Notes under the pieces: model-generated
What the model was told of the DNA's origin: nothing
What the model saw: only the letters and a program-made list of their open reading frames with translations
Database searches by the model: none
Translations under genes and position numbers: made by a program
Shown here: piece after piece, positions 23,863 through 36,209 of the stretch
Layout of the letters: every line of letters starts with the position of its first letter
Numbering within the stretch: position 1 is the stretch's first letter
From: Garcia nutans
Lineage: Eukaryota; Streptophyta; Magnoliopsida; Malpighiales; Euphorbiaceae
NCBI GenBank assembly: GCA_947685225.1
Contig: CANTUV010000003.1
Location: 3,728,001-3,792,000, forward strand
Reading direction: 5' to 3'
DNA length: 64,000 nt

Positions 23863-25227
23863 ATGGCTGAAGAAAGACAAAGGACTATGAGAGACTTTAC
23901 TAGACCTGTCATTGGAACTTCCACCTCTTGAATAAGACTGACAGATGCAGCAAGAAACTATGAGTTGAAGAACATTCATTACAACATGCTGCCATCATTC
24001 TATGGAGTTCCAAATGAAGATCCTTTGAACTTTATTCGGAATTTTTATTCTACCCTCAACACTTTTCCATTGGGAGGACTAACAGAGGACCAGTTGAGGA
24101 TGAGATATTTCCCGTATACATTGAAGGATAGGGCAAAGAGCTGGCTTATGATGTTGCCCGAGAATTCTTTGACAACTTGGGAGCAAGTTTATAATAAATT
24201 TATGGGCAAGTTCTACTCACATCAAAAGACAGTTGAATTGAGAGGGAAGATTGTTACATTCTCTCAATTTGAAGGAGAACCATTTCATGAGGCTTGGGAC
24301 AGATTCAAGATGTTATTGATCCAGTGTCCACACCATCATTACTCACTTCAACTTCTGAATCAGTTTTTCTATGATGGTCTCACCCAGCAATTTCAGAACA
24401 CTGTCGATAATGCAGCTGGGGGAGCTATGGGAGAAAAGACAGCTGATGAAACTTATGATATTTTTGAGATGTTGGGAGCTAATTCTCAACAGAAGAGTGT
24501 AAGAGGAAGAAGTAAAGGGGTGAACCAATTGGAAGCCAATAGTGATATGGTAAATCAGATAGCTGAGTTGACAAGGCAAGTGCAGATGCTGAACATGAAG
24601 AACAATATTTCTTCATCTACTCAAGAAGCGTGTGGAATCTGTGGAACTTTTGGGCATGGAGCAAATATTTTCCCCTCCGCATATGAGTCTTATGGGAATG
24701 AAGCTGAGCAAGTCAATGCCATGGGGGGATTTCAACCAAGGGCCCGGAACGATCCTTACTCCAATTCTTATAACCCTGGTTGGAGGAATCACCCAAAATT
24801 TTCATGGGCAACAAATAATTCTCAGCAGCCTTTCCATTTGCTCCAAAGACAGAACCAACAACAAGGCCAATCCTCAAATCAAGGGCAGTCTAAGATAGAG
24901 AGTTTGGAGGAAAGTTTACAAGCTTTTATCGAAGTCAGTGCAAAAAATCAAGAGATGACCAATAAGAGGCTGGATTCCTTAGAAGCATCTTTTAAGAAAG
25001 TGGAGACGCAAGTGGGACAACTTGCACAACAGATGCAGATTCAACAAAAGGGGAAATTCCCAAGTCAACCTGAGTATGCACAATCAGTGACTATTCTTAG
25101 AAGTGGTAAGGAAATTAACAATAATGTTGGAAATGATTCTGTGAATGCAGGTGACCAAGAGAACAAGGAGGAAGGAGAACCAGAGAACAAAGGTGCTGGA
25201 GATAGATCAATGAAGGAGTCCTCTTAA
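23863..25227 (+). pseudogene. Athila gag, one early stop
   Basis: The ATG at 23863 gives MAEERQRTMRDF, then a TGA at 23929-23931, after which the same frame continues open to a TAA at 25225-25227. It contains the retrotransposon gag domain (NFIRNFYSTLNTFPLGGL, DRAKSWLMMLP, FSQFEGEPFHEAWDRFK) typical of Athila, then a Gln/Asn-rich spacer and a coiled-coil-like stretch. A partial zinc-knuckle-like motif (CGICGTFGHGANIF) has lost its last Cys. Gag proteins form the particle that packages element RNA. Because the first stop lies only 22 codons in, translation could restart downstream, but the element cannot be autonomous. Confidence 0.88.
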
Positions 25228-25991
25228 GCAGATCTACATAAGGCAAGCAATCCATACCAGCCACCTATACCATTCCCCAGCAGGTTGAAGGATGATAAAC
25301 CAGATAAGCAATTTTCTAACATCTTCAACATGCTATCTAAGGTAAGTATTAACTTGCCCTTACTGGAAGCAATAAAGAACATGCCGGCTTATGCAAAATT
25401 CTTCAAAGAACTGATCACCAAGAAAAAGAGGTATGAGTCGAATGAAAAGGTGATAGTTTCAGAGGTAGCTAGTGCTGTTCTGCAGCATAAACTACCTCCC
25501 AAGCTAAAGGATCCTGGTAGCTTTATAATTCAAATTACTGTGGGGAATGGAAAGGGGACTGATGGTATGGGTGATCTAGGAGCCAGTGTAAATTTGATGC
25601 CTTACTCTGTGTATAAAGAATTAGAACTAGGGGAACTTAAACCGACCAAAATGGTGTTGCAATTAGCTGATAGATCTTTTAGATTCCCGAAAGGGGTTAT
25701 AGAAGATGTGTTAAGGTTGGTGGGTTAATAGTACCTGTGGATTTCATAGTTCTTGACATGGAAGGGAGTAACCCTGCACCATCAGCACACACTATATTGC
25801 TGGGTAGGCCTTTCATGGCTACTACCAACACCTTAATAGATGTTAAAAATGGTAAGTTGTCAATGACTGTCTTAGGGAAAACTGTTGAATTTTCTATTTT
25901 TAACACTTCTCCTATTCCTACAACTGCTTTATATGAGGAATGTTCTTTAATTAATAGTGTTGAAGCAGTTGTTTCAGATGTTGTGTTGTAG
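25228..25991 (+). pseudogene. Athila protease region, frameshifted
   Basis: The frame continues directly from gag after its TAA. It has LPPKLKDPGSF and the protease signature DLGASVNLMP, followed by LQLADRSFRFPKG. A one-base loss near 25712 shifts the frame; the protein resumes as VDFIVLDMEG with the second protease motif ILLGRPFMAT at about 25797-25826. The retroviral-type aspartic protease would cut the polyprotein. The frame closes at a TAG at 25989-25991. Confidence 0.82.
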
Positions 25992-26009
25992 ACAGACTCC
26001 CCAGATAAA

Positions 26010-26393
26010 TTGGAGCTGACACTGACTTTAGAAGAGGGGGCTAAATCAGTGAGGGAGACCCAAAGGTGCTTTAACCCAAAGGCATATGAGAGCTCGAGAT
26101 TTTACAAGGATCGCACTAAGGCAATTCATGACAGATTTATTGTGCGACAGACATTGAGTCCAGGTATGAAAGTTTTACTTTTTAATTCTCGACTCAGTCT
26201 GTTTCAAGGTAAACTCAAATCTCGATCGAGTGGTCCTTTCGAGGTAACTAAGGTATGTCCTTCTGGTGCCATTGAATTGCTTAACTCTAGAACCAATAAG
26301 ATTTTTAAAGTAAATAGACATAGAGTTAAACTATACAATGAAGGATTTCAGGAAGTGAGGATCATTGACAGCACTTTGATCCATGATCCATAA
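26010..26393 (+). pseudogene. Athila integrase C-terminal remnant fused to post-protease spacer
   Basis: The first 20 or so codons (ELTLTLEEGAK) belong to the linker after protease. From about 26078 the sequence is the integrase C-terminus: AYESSRFYKDRTKAIHDRF, VLLFNSRLSLF and GKLKSRSSGPFEV. RT, RNase H and the integrase core, normally about 3 kb, are missing between them, so an internal deletion joined the two parts near 26070. The frame stays open across the junction, which makes the deletion hard to see without domain knowledge. Confidence 0.82.
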
Positions 26394-26865
26394 GTCTTGC
26401 ATGATGTCCAGCTATATGACATTAAAGAAGCGCTAAATGGGAGGCAACCCATCGGTTTGCATTTATTCTTCATAGTTGTAATTTTAGATTTAGCAAGTTT
26501 TGATTTTATGTTTAGTCTAAATAAATGGAATGGGTGCTTTGATCAGTTTTTATTTTTCTAATGTGTTTCAGGGTTGATCGGAGAAGAGGTTTGTAATTTC
26601 TTTGATATTTGGTGTTATAAAATTAAGATTTCAAATTACAAATAAAAAAAAAATGTTAAAAGTGGCAGAAGGAGACACGGCCAAGCCTCACCAATTTGTT
26701 ATTTTTGCATTTTGTCACAGTGAGTGACACGGCCAAAGGACTTGGCCGTGTCACATGGGACACGGCCAAGACTTCACCAAAATTGTTCTTGATTTTATTT
26801 TGCACCTTTTCTTCCAGTAGCAGACATGCCCATGGGACACGGCCAAGTCGGCCAAAGCATCTAAA
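26394..26865 (+). other. Athila spacer with ACACGGCC repeats
   Basis: Contains GGGAGGCAACCCAT, a sequence usual after Athila pol, then A+T-rich sequence. At 26683-26850 there are several ACACGGCCAAG and TTGGCCGTGTCAC units, like those in the 5' LTR. No coding region. Confidence 0.65.
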
Positions 26866-27426
26866 TTAAGAAATTCCGCTTTGAGGTATTTACATCGTTT
26901 CATGTCTTGTGGATTCTTTTCTCGGAAAGAGAGCCCGGGTGTGGTGGAATAGAGTGAGCTATTTTTCCTGGATTGTGCTTGTAATGCAATGCATGTTAGT
27001 GACGGCTATTGGTTAGCCGATATTTTTGATACTATGGCTAATAAAAGGAAGGGGGCAATTTGTGTTGGAGGATTGATTACCACATTAGCAGTTCCCCTTC
27101 TTGAGGATTTTGACTCGAGTACCAGTCGCATGACTAGAATTTTGGGTAATGACTCTTTGGACTTAGCTACACTAGAAAAGATGCACATGGTGGTGCACAA
27201 AAAAGGGGCTTATATGATGGCTTCAACTGAGGCAAAAGCATCGGGGGACAGGCAGAAGAGAGCACGGGTTCAAGAAGATTCTGACTCAGACTCTCTTGAT
27301 CTCGATGAGGATGCTCCGGTCTTGGAAAGTCAAGAGGTACTTATTAGGATTGAGGCCTTGGAGGGAAAGGTAGATAGACTGGAAGGCAAGGTGGACCGTA
27401 ACCATGCTGAGGTTTTGCAATAGTTG
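26866..27426 (+). pseudogene. Athila env-position ORF remnant, PF20167-like
   Basis: Open from about 26866 with one TAG at 26950-26952. It reads LRYLHRFMSCGFF, SELFFLDC and ICVGGLITTLAVPL, then an acidic stretch (DSDSDSLDLDEDA) and a heptad-like end (IEALEGKVDRLEGKVDR) that probably forms a coiled coil. The middle resembles the putative plant transposon protein domain found after pol in Athila elements. The N-terminal part is missing. Function unknown; it is not clearly a fusion or envelope protein. Confidence 0.68.
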
Positions 27427-27900
27427 GATCAGATTAACAGCAACCTTGCTAAGATATTGAGTCTTCATCCCTCGGCTGCATCATCTTCATGCCCACCTTT
27501 TCCATAGATTTTGAGTTCCTTGCTTTATTTTGTTTAGTGTATTTTTGTTATTATTTTTCGTTTTTGTTTTTCATGTTAACATTTTATATTTGGATATTTT
27601 ATTTTCATATATTGTACTTTTGTTTTTGAACTTTTGTGTTTGTGATGAAAAGTTAGGGTTTTGCCTCACCAGGGTACGATGGAAGACAGGTTGTCCTTTA
27701 ACTCTTTTTCTTTATTATTCTTGTTTCCATTGAGGACAATGTAAATTCTAAGTGTGGGGTATTCTTTAAGCTTTTCTTTTAATTCTTGTTTTGTTTATTG
27801 TGTTTGTTGTGCATGGCATAATTGTTGAAAATTTATTGATCTTTTTCTGTGATTTTAGCATTATAGTTGAGACTTTAATATCAGCATAGAGATTATCATT
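27427..27900 (+). other. Athila 3' untranslated region, left part
   Basis: Pyrimidine-rich sequence, then AATTCTAAGTGTGGGG near 27748, a motif common in Athila 3' regions. It ends with ATT (27898-27900), the left copy of the CACTA-2 target duplication. It continues at 51063. Confidence 0.7.
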
Positions 27901-28440
27901 CACTACAAGAAAAACTGAATCAGACAACGGTCATCAGACAACGGTTAAGGAAAAAACCATTGTCTGAAAAAAACAGACAACGGTTTTTTTTTCCCAAAAA
28001 AACGTTGTCTGATTAGTTTTGAGACAACTGTTTTTGGTTTTTTTTTTAAGCGTTGTCTATTAGCTGTCATTTTGGTCACACCAGACAACGGTTTTTTAGG
28101 GACCGTTGTGTAATATATGTTCAGAAAACTGTTTTTCTGGTAATACAAAACCGTTGTCTGATATGATATTTCAGACATCGGTTTTTTCGAATGTGTTGTA
28201 TAATTCAGCGTTTCAGACAACGGTTTTAAAAAACCGTTGTCTGAATTAAGCATACAGACAACGGTTTTAAAACCGTTGTGTAATATACGTTCAGACAAGT
28301 GTTTTTTGTCAAAAAAACCGTTGTCTGATAAGATGTTTCAGACAACGGTTATTTAAAAAGTTGTCTGATTAACTGTTCATACCATTGTATAATATATGTT
28401 CAGACAATGGTTTTTCGTAAGAAACCATTGTCTGATTAAC
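27901..28440. repeat. CACTA-2 left terminal and subterminal repeats
   Basis: Starts with the terminal inverted repeat. Then come about 12 pairs of CAGACAACGGTTTT and AAAACCGTTGTCTGA, often as near-perfect palindromes. They are the presumed binding sites of the second CACTA protein. Confidence 0.92.
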
Positions 28441-28873
28441 TGAGTGTGAAAAAAAAATGCCTTCATTCAAGAGGGTAATCCCCATACACAAATGAATCCA
28501 AAAACACAAATCAAATGAAATCCTCCACTGACAAGTGTTAAACCAAATCCACCAACATGGTGTCAGAGAAAAAACCACATGATTCAATAAATTATATAAC
28601 CAAATCTTTGAAGAAAGTGTCAAATAAAGATACAAATCGAATGATAGGTACAAATGAAACTTTCAACAAATTTAAATAAGAAACACAAAACTTTCAACAA
28701 AGCGTCTAAACAATCTTTCATTAAATTGTGAATGATATAAACAATTTATTCTACAGGCAGCAGGGAGTTGTGACAGGCATTAAGGATGTTGGACCTACAA
28801 GTATAAATGATGGAAAAATTAATGGCAGGACATAATTTCAAAATAGAACTTAAAACAAATGAAATTATTACCA
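28441..28873. other. Spacer between left repeats and TNP2 stop
   Basis: Nothing coding recognised. It would hold the TNP2 3' untranslated region and polyadenylation site on the minus strand. Confidence 0.5.
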
Positions 28874-31800
28874 TCATGACAGCTGAATCAATTCTTCTTC
28901 CTCCCGCATGTAACTACTATTTTCTTCATCGAGTTCATCAACATATGGGAACGTTGGCAAATGTAGCTCATTCTCAAGTTCTATTTCTACAGATCCGTCA
29001 TTTTCATCATCACTTTCATCATAGTACTTGTCAGGTAATTTTAAGACAACTGACCATAATTTTTCAAGAGGGTCATCTATGTAACAAACTTGCTTGACAT
29101 GTTTTCCTAACACAAAAGGATCGTTTAGAAAACCTAATTTGTTCAAATTAACCAATGTATATCCCAAGTCATCTACTTTAACCCCTTTGTTCATATCTAC
29201 CCAATTACAATGAAAGATAGGAACCCTAAAGTGGTTATAGTCCAACTCCCAAATACTTGTAATAACTCCATAAAATGTATGTGAAGTATGCTCGATATTT
29301 TTATCCTTACCCTTCACAAGCATTGTATCGGCATCTACACAAACACTGCTGCACTGAACTTGCCGAGTATCATCACGTTCTTTGGTGCTGAAGGTAACAC
29401 CGTTGATTCTATAGCCACTGAATGTAGCTACATCCTTGTTAGGCCCTGCTGCAATCCACATTATATCCTTAGTTACTGTATTCTTCTCATCAAGTAATTC
29501 TGATGCAATCTGTCCAAAAAATTAAATTGGCCATAAGTATGATATAGCCTTTGAGAGAAGATAAATATTGTAGTATTTCAAAAGAATTCACAAGTACAGG
29601 GCATTCATTATTTTTCAGTAAAATATATAAAGAAACAGGCCTATTTTTGATGCAAATTGCAGCAAAATACTTGGGCTATAAGATTTAACCTTTTTATGAA
29701 ACCACTTAGGGAATGTTTCATTTTGCCTGTTCTTTAGCCACTCTTCATCATTTTCATGTTGTGGATATATTTTCACCAAAGAAGCCATATGTTCACTGCA
29801 AGTAAAATCAACTTTATTAATTTTTGAAACAAAATGCAGAAAATAAGGAAATAACAAAAACAAATTGAAGTAACTTACTCAAAATATGGTCGAACGTCAT
29901 TACAATTTTGGAGAAGACACAAATGTGCTAGGTGCAAGTCCTTCTTACTTGGTGTTATCACTATTGCACCAGATAAGGGTCTGTATTTTGCGTCGTTCTT
30001 ATCCCTACTATTTTTCGGCAATCCAACAGTTGCTTCTTCAAAGTTGACCAAACACTCAACGGCCTCTTCTGCAACATAGGCCTCAGCAATGCACCCTTCC
30101 GGACGAGCCCGATTCCGTACATAACCCTTGAAAGTCTTCATATATCTCTCGAAAGGGTACATCCAGCGAAGGAAGATTGGCCCATAGAGCTCAACCTCTC
30201 TCACAAGATGAATTGAGAGATGGATCATTATATCAAAGAAGGAAGGGGGGAAGTACTTTTCTAGCAAGCATATGGTCTCCACCAACTGAGCTTGCATTTT
30301 TTCCAGTTTATCCACCTCGATGACTTTACTGCAAATTGCCTTGAAGAAGAGGCAAAACCTAATAATAGTGCACCTAACCTGTTTTTGTAGTACTGACCGA
30401 ATTGCGATGGGGAGTAAGTGATGCAACATTGTATGGCAGTCATGAGATTTCATTCCAACAATTCGAAGATTTTCCATTGATACTAGACCCTTAATGTTTG
30501 AACAAAAACCATCAGGTAACTTCATGCCAACCAAGGAGGAGCAGACAATCTTCTTTTCTTTATGCAATAAGTTCCAAGATGCCGTCGACAACTTCTCTTT
30601 TTTTTTCCGGGAGTTTTTGGCCTCAGCTCCGTTCTTATTCCCATTTTAGCCATATCAAGACGGACAGACTCCTTATCTTTTGACTTCCCTGGTATATTTA
30701 GCAAGGTACCAGTCAAAGCTTCACATATATTTTTCTCGATATGCATCACATCAAGGACATGCCTAACCGGCAAAAATTTCCAATACTCAAGTTGGAAAAA
30801 TATAGACATCTTCTTCCAAATAGGTCGAGGTTCACATTTATTCAATCAAGGTTGGCGTTGTGTCTTACCATAGACATGGCCCCTTAGTGGTTGTACCCTT
30901 TCAAAGACATGCTCTCCAGTTAACGGAATAGGAGCCGACAACTTCTCCACGGTGTTATCAAAGGCTAATTTTTGCCTTCGATATGGATGATAACGGGGCA
31001 ACCACCTACGATGCCTCATAACCACCGTCTTACGATAATTTGCCAACCTGGTAGCTTTTGTTTTATCAACATAGACAGTACAAGCATTATACCCTTTAAT
31101 GATATTGCCTGACAAGTTGCCTAAGGCTGGATAATCACTAATTGTCCACAACAAAATTCCCCTTAGTATGAAGAACTCTTTCTTATATGCATCATACACT
31201 TGTTTCCCATTCCATAACACTTGAAGATCTTCTATAAGTGGCTGAAGGAACACATCAATATCATTTCCGGGCTGATTCGGTCCGGATATCAACAAACTTA
31301 ACATAATATACTTTCTCTTCATACAAAGCCAAGGTGGTAAGTTGTAAATACATAGCAAAACAGGCCAACATGAGTAATCAGTTGATAATCCACGGAAGGG
31401 ATTGAATCCATCGGTAGATAAAGCTAACCGAAGGTTTCTTGTCTTCGAAGCGAACTCAGGCCACTTTTGGTCGACAACCTTCCATGTTTGTGAGTCTACC
31501 GGATGTCTAATTTTACCATCCTTTTGTCGCCCGGTGTCATGCCAAGTCATTTCCTTTGCAATTTGAGCTGTATTGAACAAATTCCTCAACCTTGGTATTA
31601 ATGGAAAATACCATAGAACCTTAGCAGGGACCCCTTCCAATTCTTTTCCTTTCTTGTCCAGCTTCCATCTAGAGGCTCCACATATGCGGCAAATTGTCTC
31701 ATCTTCATCTCTCTCACCATGATATAAGAGACAATCATTCAGACACACGTGTATTTTTTCATACTCCATACCCATAGCACATAAGGTTTTCTTGGCTTCA

Positions 31801-32342
31801 CTGAAGGAAGAAGGGATACTATTGCCTTCTGGAAGCATTGACCCAAGCAAAAGAAGAATATCAGAGAAGCATGTATCAGAAATGCCATGCTTTGCTTTCA
31901 AGTTATATAACTTGACTAAAGCTTTCATCTTAGTATAACCCTTGCATCCCAGATAAAGGGGTTCATGTTCACCTTCAACATGGTTAATGAAATCAGAGGA
32001 ATCTAATGAAATATCATCGTCGTCGACATTATCATGCCCCGTTCTTATGTTAGTTTGATCAACTGATTCTGAGAAACAATCAGTTTCAGCAACTAAAGGA
32101 CTCCCTTCTGGATTTGACTCTCCGTGCCATATCCAGCAAGTATAGGTTTGATCAATACCATATTGGAAAAGATGATCCCTAATAGTTTGAGCCTTCCACG
32201 ATTTACTGTGAGCGCATCTTAAGCATGGACAACTAATTTTTGTTTCATCAAACCCATTCTCAAATGCAAACATTAACAACTCTTCCACACCTATTTGAAA
32301 CTCTCTTATTCTTCTATCAGCCTTCAACCAAGATCTATCCAT
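28874..32342 (-). pseudogene. CACTA-2 TNP2-type transposase, one stop and one frameshift
   Basis: It starts MDRSWLKADRRI at 32342. The first exon reaches 29879 and holds the N-terminal transposase-associated domain (CPCLRCAH), the TNP2 core (PPWLCMKRKYIMLSLLISGP, DVFLQPLIEDL, VRHVLDVMHIEKNIC) and DUF4218 (FDIMIHLSIHLVREVELYGP). Exons 29795..29690 and 29509..28874 add the linker, DUF4216 (WELDYNHFRVPIFHCNW) and an acidic tail ending EEELIQLS. Borders are GT-AG and in phase. A TGA at 30846-30848 and a frameshift at a run of nine A (minus strand, about 30598-30606) break it. The CACTA-1 copy has lost less. The transposase would cut and rejoin CACTA ends in the nucleus. Confidence 0.88.
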
Positions 32343-33432
32343 CTTTGAGTTGGACCAGTTCTGCAATTTGAGCAATAATTCAGTTAGTTGGACCACTGAA
32401 TTATGCCCAAAAGTCAAATAGAACCTGGAAGGGAAGTATATTCACCTCAGATGCGAGAGTAGATGTTGCAGCTAACTTCTATGAAGGTTTCTCGAGGACA
32501 GCTATCATATGGTTGTTGTGGTTTGAATAAAGTTGCATGAGGAAGCTTGGACTGTTATGTAATTGTTCAACCTGAAGGAGAAAGAAAAAGGGTTCACATA
32601 TAGAACTTAAAAGTTGTCATTGAAAACAAAAGCTAGCACCAAGAGCAAGGAAAGGGGTATTTCTTGGTTACAAGTCAGGAGTGAAAGGTTTTCTGTTTAT
32701 AGATCTCACAACAAAATAAATTTTAACAGACGTTTTAACAGACATTCAACTTCATTCAGAACAACCTGAATCCACAAATAATCCTCAATTCACTGACACA
32801 ACTCAACATACCATTTCAACTGATAGGCATCAAATTTTAGCCAAAGACTTATAAACAAGCAGAGAAATCAGAAGCATGGACACATACTGTATATCTTGAA
32901 ATTTAAACAGAAAATTGAAGGGACAGAACAACATTATAGTAACCTGAAAATATCAATGCAACATTATAGTAATCTGAAAATACAATGCAATAATTCAATT
33001 AGATTAAACAGAGGAATGAATTCTATGGGATGATCTCTATGGGACGATTACTTACGGCTCATAAGTAAAAAAATAATCTTCTTTCGACTTAATTGGGACA
33101 ATGCAGTTACTGACAAAGGAGACGGCCGGTAGCAAGGAGATGGCCGGCATTAATGAAGACTGCAGCAAGGAGAGTGGTGCTTAGGGTTTGGCAGCGAGAG
33201 AACCACGACTAATGAAGCTGAAAGAGGAATGAGAGATGAAGCAGAAATAGAAGCTTGGACGTTTAATGGAAGTTAGATTTTCTTATAATAATAACATGCT
33301 AAGGATCCAGTGGCTATTTGCAATGTATGGAAGTTAGGCTTTCTTAAGCCAAATAAACTTGACTAAGTATTAAAAGCTAACGTTTGGATTTATAAATATT
33401 TCATAAACCCATTAGAAATTTTAAAGTCCACC
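32343..33432. other. Upstream half of the divergent intergenic region of CACTA-2
   Basis: Lies head-to-head between the two CACTA-2 genes and should contain the TNP2 promoter. No coding region recognised. A short direct repeat around GGCCGG occurs near 33123 and 33141. Confidence 0.55.
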
Positions 33433-33564
33433 GTTAAATAATGATTTAGATATAATATGATATTATATAAGTAGGAATACAAGTATATATTATAAATATA
33501 TATAAGTATATACATGTATATAGAAGTATATATATAAATATATACAAGTATATATTAGTATATA
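33433..33564. repeat. TATATACAAG/TATATTAG array, left of Tekay-A
   Basis: Starts TAAATAATGATTTAGATA and continues as TATATAAGTATATACATG-like sequence up to the Tekay-A insertion. The same stretch of about 130 bp recurs at 44019-44151 almost base for base. Confidence 0.85.
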
Positions 33565-36039
33565 TGTAATATCCCAAAATATACCCTAGATGTTTTGGGT
33601 TTTATTATTAATTTAATTGGATTTATTGTATATGTTTTATTGGAAGAGAAAAAGGGTTTTTAAAGGGAGTGTATATGTGATGTATATTAGAATATATATA
33701 ACATATACCTAAGTCAATGGATAGTTTAAGAATGGAGTTAGTGGAAGAAGATATTTGTTGTGTTTGTGTTAATAATTAATTATTAAGGAAATTAATGAAT
33801 GGAGGAGGTTTATTTGATTTGTTTAATATTTTTAATTTCTTGGTTGAGAGGATTTTAAGGAAAAGAGGTGTTGACTTGGAGTTTTCTCTTTCTTCTTTCT
33901 TTCTTCTTGCCGTGAATCATTTTCTCCTTCTCCTTCCTTTGTTTTGTTTGGCCAGACAATAAAGAAATAAGAGAACAAGAGGAGTTTTGATCTTCCAACT
34001 CAAGATCTAAGGAAGCTTTCAAGAGATTAAGTGGAAAGTCAAGAGATTTCTTCATCCTTGGTAAGTTCTCCACTTGATTCTTTGATTTCTATGAGTTTTT
34101 GAGTTGAGTTTGTGGATGGTTTGTGAATATGTTGTTTAAGATGGGTTTAAGGGTGTTTGGGTAACTAATTTTTCTTGTTTTTGGGGATGGTTTGAAGGAA
34201 AGAGTAAGTTGTTGGAAGTGATTTTTTTGAGGTTGTGTTTTAGGTTTGTGTTGATGATTTTTGATTTGAGATTTGAAGAATGTTTTAGTTGTTTTGGTGT
34301 TTTTGTGAGTTTATTATGGTTTTTGGGTATGTTGAGATGAGTTTGGTTGAAGTGGATTTTGGTGAAAGGAAGTGTTTTGTTGGTTGTGGTGTTGTCTTGG
34401 CCGAAATCTGGGTTTTTTGCCTGACACGCCCAGGAGCACGTCCAGGTCCTTAGGCGTGTCAATTGTTCTGAGTGGCAGTAGGTGTGACACTGCCATTAAC
34501 ACGCCCGTGTTGTTGAGTGTGTCATAGCTACTGTGAGTTTTGAGAATTTACACGGCCATGAGCACGCTCATGATGTTGGACGTGTCGTTATTTCTGAGAG
34601 ACAGAATGTATTACACGCCCAGTGACACGCCCGTGGTTCTGAGCGTGTAAATGTTTCTGTGTTGTGGAGTTAGGGCACGGTCAGGGACACGCCCGTGTGT
34701 GTGAGCGTGTCAAGTTTAGAGTTTGCCCTAGTTGATTCTTAACCTTATGATCTCATGAGAGTTTCCTCATTCTTTTGAAATAGGTTGTGAAGAAGGTGAA
34801 TTACCCTAATTCAAGTGGTGAAAGATTCTAGTAAGTGTAAGTGTTTAGAGTTGTGTGAGTTTCTTTTTAAGTAAGTTCAAACCACATTATTGCATACATT
34901 CATATGATATTGTGAATTGAGATATAATTGGCTATAATATGAATGTTGTAATGAGCATGTAAAATATGTGATAATGCCATTGATTATATCCATGTGAATA
35001 ATGAATTAATTAATGAGATGATTGAGATATGTTTGTTTATATGATGATGAAATGTGAAAGATATGAGGCCATGAGTGTTGGCTATGAGTATGGAAATGAA
35101 ATGTAAAGTGAATTGAGAAAGAGATTGATAAAGAGATAAATGAAATAATTGTATGTCTAATATGTTTATTCAATTTTCAGAGTTCTGAGTTTGGCGGCAT
35201 GCCTATGAATAACTGGATAGGTGAAATGGCCGGGCCATAAGCCGAATCCAGTTGATAAATATGAAATGTAATATTTTTGGGGTGAAATGACCGGGTCGTA
35301 AATCTCAAAAACATATTATTGAAACTAGATTGAGTGAAATGACCGGGTCGTAAACTCAAATCTAGTTGATTATTCATGGATATATATATATATTGCCTAC
35401 GGGGCTAGACACAAGGTGTCAATATGGACCAAAGCAGTAACTCTGAACTTTGAATAACATATTAGTGAGTTTTGGGCCCGTGTCTATCTTAATTGTAATA
35501 TGTGATTTACGAATGAAGAAACAATTGAATAATAAGATCTAATATATAATTATGAAATGTGATATGATTATGTATGGTTTATGAAATGTATAATGGTGAC
35601 ATGTGCATCGCATTAAAGCATCATGGTTGTATTAGTTACACTACTGAGTTGTTAGCTCAGCGCGATTGTGGTTCATCGCGCAGGTAACATGGTTGAACCC
35701 GAGAGTTCTTCGAGACCAAGTGAGTCTAGTCACTGAAGAGTTGAGTTTGGACTTAAAGATCAGAGAAGAGCTGCCAATCATGTATATATTTCATGTCTTG
35801 TAAATTTGGATCTTAATGTATTTGTATTTAAAAATATTTGATTTATTTCCGCTGCTTTTTAAATGAATATTATATCTTTTATCTTTTATCATTTAATTTA
35901 AATGATTTAAATTTGGTTATGTTTTTAAAAAGGGGATGTGTCATTTGTTAATTATAGTGTGGCATTTCTATATTCAGTATACGTATATTACGATCGTATT
36001 AGCATGCTGTGTACGTATATGGGGTATAGGGGTGTTACA
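33565..36039 (+). repeat. Tekay-A 5' LTR
   Basis: 2475 bp, TG...CA ends. It contains ACACGCCC/GGGCGTGT-type palindromes (about 34420-34710), a tandem slot with GACCGGGTCGTAAA units (35205-35385) and the hairpin GCGCGAT / ATCGCGC (35660-35681). Short open frames in it are not genes. Confidence 0.95.
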
Positions 36040-36046
36040 ATTGTTT

Positions 36047-36059
36047 TGGTATCAAAGCC
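36047..36059 (+). promoter_or_regulatory. Primer-binding site, initiator tRNA-Met type
   Basis: TGGTATCAAAGCC, one base from the usual TGGTATCAGAGCC, eight bases after the LTR end. Confidence 0.88.
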
Positions 36060-36209
36060 TAGGTTTGAGATTCTCAACCTAGGTATATTGTAAGGAAAAA
36101 GGATATTTTGATTTTAAAAGTTGGTTTTTGAATAAGATATATACTTGATATTGGCAGTCTCTGATCTTTAATAAGGTGTATTCTGCTGTATTTGCAGATA
36201 TAGGTTGTG

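Noticed and set aside
26866..27426. Viral-type envelope gene in Athila
   Set aside because: No signal peptide, membrane segment or fusion motif is visible; it matches a plant transposon domain instead.
33855..34502. Minus-strand open frames in the Tekay-A LTR, repeated at 41202-41867
   Set aside because: Present in both LTRs, opposite to the element, overlapping the U3 region, with no domain.
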